Assembly: GCA_020057065.1 (NCBI GenBank)
Contig: JAGVGM010000319.1
Location: 1 to 38,352, forward strand
Source of the DNA: Thermodesulfovibrionia bacterium
GTDB lineage: Bacteria; Nitrospirota; Thermodesulfovibrionia; UBA6902
Direction: 5' to 3'
DNA length: 38,352 nucleotides
Both the position numbers and the translations under genes were made by a program. How positions within the stretch are numbered: position 1 is the stretch's first letter; each line of letters begins with the position of its first letter. Of this stretch, positions 32,979 through 38,352 are shown in pieces. The notes below the pieces were generated by a model. The model ran no database searches. It had not been told where the DNA came from and saw only the letters and a program-made list of their open reading frames with translations.

Positions 32979-33920
32979 ATGCAGAGAAAAATCATTTTGT
33001 TTATTCTTATCGCGTTCGGACTCATCGCAAATGCCGGGTGCGAGAAGAAAGAGAAACCTATAATGATCAGCCTTGAGAAAAAAGAAGTATTAAAGGAAAA
33101 AACCAAACCGAGCTACAGCAATTCAATGCGTATAGCAGTCGGAGGAATGATTACACCTAAAGAAGGTTTTATCTACTACAAGAATTTACTGGAGTATATT
33201 GAAGAAAAGACAGCAAAAAAAATTGATTTTGTTGACAGGGAAAGCTACGAAGATATTTACAATCTTCTAAAAATCGGTGAGATCGACGCCGCTTTTATCT
33301 GCAGCGGCCCTTACGTAGATGGTAAAAAGGACTACGGGCTGGAACTCATTGCAACACCTCAAGCGTATGGAGACACCGTCTACTATTCGTATTTTATTGT
33401 TGCAAAGGATAGCCTCATAAAAAGTTTCGATGAGCTGCGCGGGAAAACCTTTGCATTTACCGATCCCCTGTCAAACACCGGGACCCTGGTGCCTAAGTAT
33501 ATATTGTCAAAGATGAACGAGACTCCCGATTCGTTCTTTAAAAGCTATATCTTCGCGCAATCCCATGACAAGGCCATCCAGGCTGTAGTTCAGAGAATCG
33601 TTGACGGAGCAGCAGTGGACAGCCTCGTATGGGAATATCTTAACCGCACAAATCCGGACTTGACAACAAAGACACGAGTTATCATGAAATCACCTCCATA
33701 TGGAATTCCTCCTGTCGTAGTCAGACCCGGTCTTGATCCGGAGACAAAGAAGCAGCTGCAGCACGTCCTGCTCACAGCCCATGAGGATGAAAAAGGGAAG
33801 AAAATCCTGAGTAATATGATGATAGACAGATTTGTTGTAATTGATGACCGCGCCTATGATTCCATACGAAAAATGAAGGCCTGGGTGGCAGAATATAATA
33901 AGAAAGGAAAGAGCAAATAA
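32979..33920 (+). CDS. PhnD-like periplasmic substrate-binding lipoprotein
   Basis: A 313-residue phosphate/phosphite/phosphonate-type binding protein (PhnD/SsuA/transferrin fold). The leader ends in the lipobox N-A-G-C (Cys21). The mature part starts with a short linker, then SMRIAVGGMITPKEGFIYY, LLEYIEEKTAKKIDFVDRESYEDIYNLL, EIDAAFICSGPYV, DELRGKTFAFTDPLSNTG and VDSLVWEYL, all in the order of this family. No permease follows; instead its stop overlaps the start of a sensor kinase by one base (TAATG). It therefore probably acts as the ligand-sensing partner of that kinase-like protein. The ligand is unknown. Confidence 0.9.
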   Translation: MQRKIILFILIAFGLIANAGCEKKEKPIMISLEKKEVLKEKTKPSYSNSMRIAVGGMITPKEGFIYYKNLLEYIEEKTAKKIDFVDRESYEDIYNLLKIGEIDAAFICSGPYVDGKKDYGLELIATPQAYGDTVYYSYFIVAKDSLIKSFDELRGKTFAFTDPLSNTGTLVPKYILSKMNETPDSFFKSYIFAQSHDKAIQAVVQRIVDGAAVDSLVWEYLNRTNPDLTTKTRVIMKSPPYGIPPVVVRPGLDPETKKQLQHVLLTAHEDEKGKKILSNMMIDRFVVIDDRAYDSIRKMKAWVAEYNKKGKSK

Positions 33921-35758
33921 TGTGGTTTAGAAAAATGACATTGAAAACAAAAATCCTCCTGGGCTCTCTTTGTATAGTCCTTATCATGGGTATAGCGATC
34001 ACCGGCTTTATAATAACCTCGGTCCGGCCTAAACTCCTTTCCAAGCTTCAGAAAAAGGGGATATATATTGCACAAAACATAGCTGTACAATCTATCACCC
34101 CGATCCTGACTGAAAAAATTTTTGAACTAACTATGATGATCAATGAACAAAAGAAACAGGCAGAAGACATCGAGTACATATTCATACTTGACAGAAGTGG
34201 CGCCGTGTTGGCCCATTCATTTGGCGAAAGATTCCCGGTACAACTGAAAGATATAAATCACATCACGGCTGGAACACCGTACAGAACTTATTATTTAAAT
34301 ACTGAAAAGGGGAAGATCACCCATATTGTCATCCCTTTAATTAATGGTAAGGCCGGCTCACTGCATCTCGGCCTTTCGCAAAAATCCATCCAGCAGGATC
34401 TCAGCGATATTTTGATGACACTTGTATTGTTCATCTTTGGGGTGCTAATTGCAGGGATCGTTATATCATTCATATTTGCTCGATTCACTGCAAAACCGCT
34501 ATCTGACGTTACATCAGTGCTCAGGAAAGCAGGCAGTAGAAATCTGTACCAGAAGCTTAATGTCAGCACTAATGATGAGATAGGTGAGATAGGACGCGCC
34601 TTCAACAACATGATAGATTTGCTCACGGCAGCAGAGGAGGCGCTGCAATTCTCGAAGGCCCTTCAAACAGCTCAACAGGAAACATCACCCGATGGGTTAC
34701 TTGTGGTTGATGAAAAAGGAAAAATATTTTCTTTCAACCAGCGGTTCGCTGATATGTGGGGAATCCCGGACGAAGTTTTGAAATCAAGCTCTGAAGAACA
34801 GGTCTTGCAGTACATGTCAAAAAGAATAGTTCACTCTGAGGAGTTTCTAAAACGGGTACAGTATCTTAATAAGCACCATCAAAAGAAATACTCTGAAGAG
34901 ATCGCCCTGGTCGAGGGAGTCACCTTTAACCGCTATTCTGTCCCGATCTTTGGAGCAGATGACAGATACTATGGCAGGGTCTGGCGTTCCCACGATATCA
35001 CCAAACTGAAACAACTTCAGGAACAGCTCCTGCAGGCGCAAAAAATAGAAGCCGTAGGAAAGCTTTCTGCTGGAATAGCTTATGACTTCAACAACCTCCT
35101 GGCTACAATTATCGGCTATGCTCATATTACCCTTATGAAATTAGGAACCTATGATCCGATATTGCCCAATATTGAACAGATAATTAAAGCTGCAAACAGG
35201 GCTGCCGAACTCACAAATGGTTTAATTGCATTCAGCAAGAAGCAGACTATGGATATGAAAACAATAGACCTGAACAAGGTCATAAACAAGGTTGGAATAC
35301 TGCTTAATAAGCTGATCGGCGGGAATATAGAACAGATAACAGAAACTGCAAATGGGGAGTTAACCGTCCTTGCTGACTGCGGACAAATAGAGCGTGTACT
35401 TATGAACCTTGCAATAAATGCACAGTACGCCATGCCCGAGGGCGGGAAATTGATCATCAGGACTGAAAAAATTGAAATTGACGCTGAATACATAAGGACA
35501 CATGGCTTTGGAGAACCAGGGATATACGCTGTCATTTCTGTAACAGATACCGGCGCCGGCATGGACAAGAATAAGATAGACAGGATTTTCGAGCCATTCC
35601 CTGCGACAAACGAAGTTGGCAAGGAAATAGAGCCCGGCCTTGCCGTGGTGTACGGCATAATAAAGCAGCATAACGGATATATCAATGTCTACAGTGAGAC
35701 GGAGAAGGGAACCACATTCAAGATATACCTCCCATTGATAAGAGTTACATCCCTTTAA
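33920..35758 (+). CDS. Sensor histidine kinase-like protein lacking the phospho-acceptor His (probable pseudokinase)
   Basis: A 612-residue membrane sensor. Membrane helices lie at about 12-35 and 163-190 around a periplasmic sensor region. HAMP follows (about 190-245), then PAS (about 255-375), a HisKA-like helix and a HATPase domain (about 480-608). The HisKA motif normally reads G-I-A-H-D-F-N-N-L; here it is GIAYDFNNLL, so the phospho-acceptor is Tyr388 (codon TAT, one base from CAT). In the ATPase domain the N box is NLAINAQYAM (Tyr where Asp is usual), DTGAGMD (G1) and FEPF are kept, but the G2 box, normally GTGLGL, reads KEIEPGLAV (567-575). Autophosphorylation therefore looks impossible. 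The gene is coupled to the binding protein upstream. It could be a signalling pseudokinase or an early pseudogene. Confidence 0.9.
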   Translation: MWFRKMTLKTKILLGSLCIVLIMGIAITGFIITSVRPKLLSKLQKKGIYIAQNIAVQSITPILTEKIFELTMMINEQKKQAEDIEYIFILDRSGAVLAHSFGERFPVQLKDINHITAGTPYRTYYLNTEKGKITHIVIPLINGKAGSLHLGLSQKSIQQDLSDILMTLVLFIFGVLIAGIVISFIFARFTAKPLSDVTSVLRKAGSRNLYQKLNVSTNDEIGEIGRAFNNMIDLLTAAEEALQFSKALQTAQQETSPDGLLVVDEKGKIFSFNQRFADMWGIPDEVLKSSSEEQVLQYMSKRIVHSEEFLKRVQYLNKHHQKKYSEEIALVEGVTFNRYSVPIFGADDRYYGRVWRSHDITKLKQLQEQLLQAQKIEAVGKLSAGIAYDFNNLLATIIGYAHITLMKLGTYDPILPNIEQIIKAANRAAELTNGLIAFSKKQTMDMKTIDLNKVINKVGILLNKLIGGNIEQITETANGELTVLADCGQIERVLMNLAINAQYAMPEGGKLIIRTEKIEIDAEYIRTHGFGEPGIYAVISVTDTGAGMDKNKIDRIFEPFPATNEVGKEIEPGLAVVYGIIKQHNGYINVYSETEKGTTFKIYLPLIRVTSL

Positions 35759-35938
35759 AAAGTTCAAAAAGTGAAGTGAAAGATAATAAACCTTGCTTGA
35801 TATCCACCGGAAAAACATAAACAAGTTTTCTGAAGAAGATACAGACTTTTTGTTTAAAACCTATAAAGTCCAAACAGCTTTTTGAGAAAAAGATGAGGGG
35901 GGGGAGATACAAAGCTATTAATTCATAATGTCCGTGTT

Positions 35939-35981
35939 CCAGTATTCCGTAAACCGTCTTTACGGCAATTGCGAAAGCCAT
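35939..35981 (-). pseudogene. 3'-terminal remnant of a second cooC-like gene
   Basis: On the - strand, codons read A-I-A-V-K-T-V-Y-G-I-L-E-H-G, matching S-I-A-V-K-T-V-Y-G-I-L-D-S at the end of the intact cooC. Over 33 bases (35939-35971 against 37297-37329) 30 are identical, and the three differences are all silent third-position changes. This points to a diverged paralogue rather than a copied repeat. Nothing else of the gene remains; the frame beyond drifts into unrelated sequence. The rest of 35759-35938 shows no gene. Confidence 0.7.
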
Positions 35982-37180
35982 TGATATGCAGGAGTAATAA
36001 GTATCTTGTTCCTGTCATTTGACACAAGCCGATAACTGTCTCCCTCGCTGGTAAGCTGTACTGCCGGCACATTTAGTGCGCGCTGGAATAACTGCAGGGA
36101 TTTCGACGGCTGTTCATCAGCCATTTTGGCTTCAATCAGAAGGACCGGCTCTCTGTTGTTTGCAAGCAGAAAATCAACTTCCTGTTTCTCCTTGTTCTTG
36201 ACGAAGTGCAGAGAGAAAGCGCCGTATCCCATGTCATTCCATAATGTGACCGCCCTGTAGAGTTCCAGCGCAACCATGTTTTCAAATCGTGCAGAAGGGT
36301 CCTTTATCCTTGGAGCATCCCAAAGGTAAACCTTCCTCTCCTTCTGAATGGCGCGTGTTATCTTGTCTGTCCATGTCGGAATGCTGAAGACAAGAAAAAA
36401 TCTCTCAAAAACTTCAAGCCAATTTCTGACAGTATTGTAAGATACCTTGAGATCATTTGCGAGTGACTGAACAGAAAGCGGGCTGCCTGTTTTAGAGGGA
36501 AGCAGAAAATAAAGCGTTTCTATATTTGAAATGGCTTTTATATCAACAAGGTCCCTTATATCCTCCCGGATCAACTGATGCGAATAGGTGTTTGACCACC
36601 GTCTGTATGTTACTGCCTTTTCCGACAGATATGGTTCAGGAAATCCGCTGAGATTTGAAAGCATATCCCATATTTCTTTATGTTTCTTCACCTGCCCCAT
36701 GCTGATATATAATGGATTGCTGAGAAAAGCCTCTATTGAGATATTTACTCTTCCCAGTTCAGCTATAGTGAAAGGGAATAAATGGAACATATAATACCGC
36801 CCTGCCAGAGAGTCGCCGCCTTTCTGATATATATCAAGCCTGCCGCTCCCGGAGACAAGGAATTTGTAGCTTTCATGAAATTGATCGTATATGCCTTTCA
36901 GATAGTTTTTCCAGTCCTTGTATTTATGAATCTCATCAAAGATGATCATAGGAGTTGAAGAATCCTTTCTCCTGATGCCTTCAAAAAAGGAAGGATTAGA
37001 AAAAAAGAGTGTCCGGTGTTCAGCAATATCCCAATTGAAATAATAGTTATTTGTATAAGTGCGTGAAATAAGTTTTGAGAGCGTGGTTTTACCGGCCTGA
37101 CGGGGTCCAGCGATAAAAACCATACTCTTCTCAGAAGAAAGTTCCTGCCAGATCTTAATATAAAACTGACGGTTAAACAT
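35960..37180 (-). CDS. AAA ATPase with DUF4143 domain
   Basis: A 406-residue stand-alone ATPase of the AAA_14/DUF4143 type. Walker A is GPRQAGKTT (25-33), Walker B IIFDEIHK (80-86), sensor-like FLVSGSGRLD, then DLKVSYNTVRNWLEVFERF (winged helix) and the DUF4143 nuclease-like part with VDFLLANNREPVLLIEAKM. The family is often sporadic and mobile and its cellular role is not settled. The last codons (SQLP and the stop) are out-of-frame sequence of the cooC remnant, so the gene's end was acquired at its insertion point. The promoter overlaps twin repeats and appears leaderless (see separate entry). Confidence 0.93.
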   Translation of the reverse strand: MFNRQFYIKIWQELSSEKSMVFIAGPRQAGKTTLSKLISRTYTNNYYFNWDIAEHRTLFFSNPSFFEGIRRKDSSTPMIIFDEIHKYKDWKNYLKGIYDQFHESYKFLVSGSGRLDIYQKGGDSLAGRYYMFHLFPFTIAELGRVNISIEAFLSNPLYISMGQVKKHKEIWDMLSNLSGFPEPYLSEKAVTYRRWSNTYSHQLIREDIRDLVDIKAISNIETLYFLLPSKTGSPLSVQSLANDLKVSYNTVRNWLEVFERFFLVFSIPTWTDKITRAIQKERKVYLWDAPRIKDPSARFENMVALELYRAVTLWNDMGYGAFSLHFVKNKEKQEVDFLLANNREPVLLIEAKMADEQPSKSLQLFQRALNVPAVQLTSEGDSYRLVSNDRNKILITPAYQWLSQLP

Positions 37181-37186
37181 GTACTA

Positions 37187-37245
37187 ATTTTACACATCAC
37201 TGAAAAATAGTCAAGACTATATTTAATTAGACTGAAAAATAGTCA
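37187..37245 (-). promoter_or_regulatory. Leaderless-type promoter and twin 15-bp repeats of the DUF4143 ATPase
   Basis: On the - strand, TTGACT (37214-37209), a 16-base spacer and TAAAAT (37192-37187) end 6 bases before the ATG at 37180. The start of transcription would be the start codon itself, and no ribosome site is present. A 15-base sequence (TGACTATTTTTCAGT) occurs at 37213-37199, overlapping the -35 box, and again at 37245-37231, 32 bases apart (three helix turns). It looks like a pair of operator sites. Confidence 0.6.
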
Positions 37246-37276
37246 TTGTATATTCCCAGGCGTGATGAAAAAATCA

Positions 37277-38044
37277 CTACGGAATCCGGCAGGAATCCAG
37301 TATTCCGTAAACCGTCTTCACAGCGATTGAATCGGAAGGAAGTTCAAACACAGCCTTGCCTTCAAGGTCGAGGTGAAAGATGTTATCGTCTTCCGGTACG
37401 TTAAATACGTTCTCTAAAGGTAATCCAAAAGTTACATTTTTAAGTTTATCGAAGTTTTCATCGGATACCCTGTTTACAATTAACTCGCGACGGCCTATGT
37501 CCAGCGCAAGTTCATCAACAAGGCCGTTTATCCTCTTTGCGGTCTGAATCCCTTTTTGTGTAGGGTCGCTAATGATAAGCAGAAGGTCCACCTTGTGCGT
37601 TGTTCTTCTGCTCAGATGTTCCATTCCGGCTTCATTATCTATAATTACATAAGGATATTTTTCAGAGAGTTTGTCTGTGTACTTACGGATTATATTATTT
37701 GCAGCGCAGTAACATCCGGGACCTTCGGGTCTTCCCATTACCATGAGGTCGAAGCCCTTTGCTTCAATGACTGACTGCTGGACCTGATAGTCAAAGAGCT
37801 GTTCCATGCTCATCCCCCCCGGCCTTGCTGCTCCGCTTCTGACCGTTGCAAGTGATTCTTCCCTTAGGCTTCCTATGGTTGCGTGTACGTTAACGCCGAG
37901 CGCCTCATTAAGACATGAATTGCTGTCAGCGTCAACGGCAAGAATAGCTTTGTGCTTTTTTTCGATAAGGTAACGGATTGTTAGTGCGGCAATGGTTGTC
38001 TTTCCTGTGCCGCCTTTACCTGCAAACGCAATTACATATGCCAT
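37277..38044 (-). CDS. cooC: CooC-family nickel-insertion ATPase (CO dehydrogenase maturation)
   Basis: MinD/CooC-type ATPase that helps insert nickel into the CODH C-cluster. The 255-residue protein has the deviant Walker A GKGGTGKTT (9-17), the switch I region VDADSNSCLNEALG, the Cys-x-Cys pair that binds metal between subunits (Cys111, Cys113 in GPGCYCAANN), and DNEAGMEHLSRRTT (switch II). NRV and EDD loops for nucleotide binding follow. It ends VKTVYGILDSCRIP. This argues for CO dehydrogenase/acetyl-CoA synthase metabolism in the organism. The start is an ATG without a good ribosome site. A relict of a second copy lies beyond the neighbouring ATPase. Confidence 0.95.
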   Translation of the reverse strand: MAYVIAFAGKGGTGKTTIAALTIRYLIEKKHKAILAVDADSNSCLNEALGVNVHATIGSLREESLATVRSGAARPGGMSMEQLFDYQVQQSVIEAKGFDLMVMGRPEGPGCYCAANNIIRKYTDKLSEKYPYVIIDNEAGMEHLSRRTTHKVDLLLIISDPTQKGIQTAKRINGLVDELALDIGRRELIVNRVSDENFDKLKNVTFGLPLENVFNVPEDDNIFHLDLEGKAVFELPSDSIAVKTVYGILDSCRIP

Positions 38045-38112
38045 ATGATAAGGATATAATTTTATGATTATTTATTCAATGACGTAAAGATACTTTATAT
38101 TATAAAAAGCCT

Positions 38113-38247
38113 TTGGCCACAGATAAACACAGATTAACACCGATAGAACAAAAACTTATTTATTTTATAATTCACCCAAAAGGTGAGATCTGAAATTCTT
38201 GTCACTCATTTAAAAATCTGTGTCAATCAGTGCAAATCAGTGGCTAA
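38113..38247. repeat. Inverted repeat of CACAGATT-type units
   Basis: Arms at 38113-38144 (TTGGCCACAGATAAACACAG...) and 38216-38247 are imperfect inverted copies, built of ~10-base units like the arms of the leuC-leuD element, with a 71-base centre that contains no open frame. It fills most of the 300-base gap between cooC and the next gene. Confidence 0.65.
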
Positions 38248-38280
38248 CTTTCGTGGGTCTGCGACATAAAAGTTGGATAT

Positions 38281-38309
38281 TTGCAAAAACGATTAAATTG
38301 CCTTATAAT
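38281..38309 (+). promoter_or_regulatory. Sigma70-type promoter for the gene starting at 38345
   Basis: TTGCAA (38281-38286), 17-base spacer, perfect TATAAT (38304-38309). A ribosome site AGGAGG (38334-38339) follows, giving a leader of about 30 bases. Confidence 0.75.
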
Positions 38310-38344
38310 CTGTTAGCTGTTAAGCTATCAGATAGGAGGCGATT

Positions 38345-38352
38345 ATGGAACA
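38345..38352 (+). CDS. Start of an unidentified gene, cut by the window edge
   Basis: ATG at 38345 follows AGGAGG by 5 bases and a clear promoter. Only Met-Glu and part of a third codon are visible, so the product cannot be named. Confidence 0.6.

Noticed and set aside
32852-33106. - strand frame of 84 codons opposite the binding-protein gene
   Set aside because: Shadow of the lipoprotein start on the other strand; the promoter, ribosome site and lipobox support the + strand gene.
35745-35938. Rest of the - strand frame beyond the cooC remnant as a gene
   Set aside because: After EHG the translation is Phe/Leu/Lys-rich without any family pattern and overlaps the kinase end; only the first ~14 codons match cooC.

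Overview
This window looks like the chromosome of a strictly or largely anaerobic Gram-negative bacterium of moderate G+C. The best guess is a Nitrospirota (Thermodesulfovibrionia-like) or deltaproteobacterial-type lineage. That guess rests on gene order (ilvC-psd-pssA-leuA...leuC-leuD), a complete type II secretion (T2SS) locus with the gspN type found in such lineages, a CooC nickel-insertion ATPase (CO dehydrogenase maturation) and an archaeal-type thymidylate synthase. The taxonomy is inference; no rRNA is present.

Layout. 1-455: no gene, one G+C-rich palindromic repeat. 456-8263 (+): branched-chain amino acid and phospholipid block: ilvC, psd, pssA, leuA, a patatin lipoprotein, archaeal-type thyA, leuC, leuD; leuB is not here. 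8498-11721 (+): envelope genes: a PilZ-TM-lectin-fold protein, a lipoprotein and an FKBP-type prolyl isomerase. 11837-12436 (-): a DksA/TraR zinc-finger protein followed after 5 nt by tRNA-Thr(CGT). 12678-15517 (+): oppD, oppF, pdxJ. 15601-19443 (+): a defence cassette (DUF433/DUF5615 toxin-antitoxin pair and a frameshifted single-chain restriction-modification enzyme) between pdxJ and its usual neighbour acpS (19440-19811). 19839-32582 (-): T2SS genes gspC-D-E-F, then gspG-H-I-J-K-L-M-N, the two halves separated by a DUF1361 membrane protein and an oppositely oriented corA. 32979-35758 (+): a PhnD-like binding lipoprotein overlapping a sensor-kinase-like protein that lacks its phospho-acceptor His. 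35960-38044 (-): a DUF4143-type AAA ATPase apparently inserted over a second cooC, of which only the last ~11 codons remain, then an intact cooC. A new gene starts at 38345 behind a good promoter.

The most unusual signal is a set of short tandem repeats whose unit is always seven bases but whose sequence differs from array to array (AAATTTC, GTTACGA, ACAGNNN, GTCAGTT, NNTCAGC and others). Some arrays lie in spacers. Four of them form the coding sequence of the leader peptides of GspH, GspI, GspJ and GspK, directly before the prepilin-peptidase site. Because 7 is not a multiple of 3, loss or gain of one unit would frameshift the gene, so the minor pseudopilins could be phase variable or could be using repeat DNA as ready-made leader sequence.

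Other points of note: a protease-propeptide-like domain fused to the C-terminus of the secretin GspD; a degenerate histidine kinase (Tyr for His, eroded G2 box) beside a receiver-domain remnant; a T6 tract in the restriction-modification gene where one extra T restores a 1054-residue protein; and a leaderless-type promoter with twin 15-bp repeats in front of the DUF4143 ATPase.
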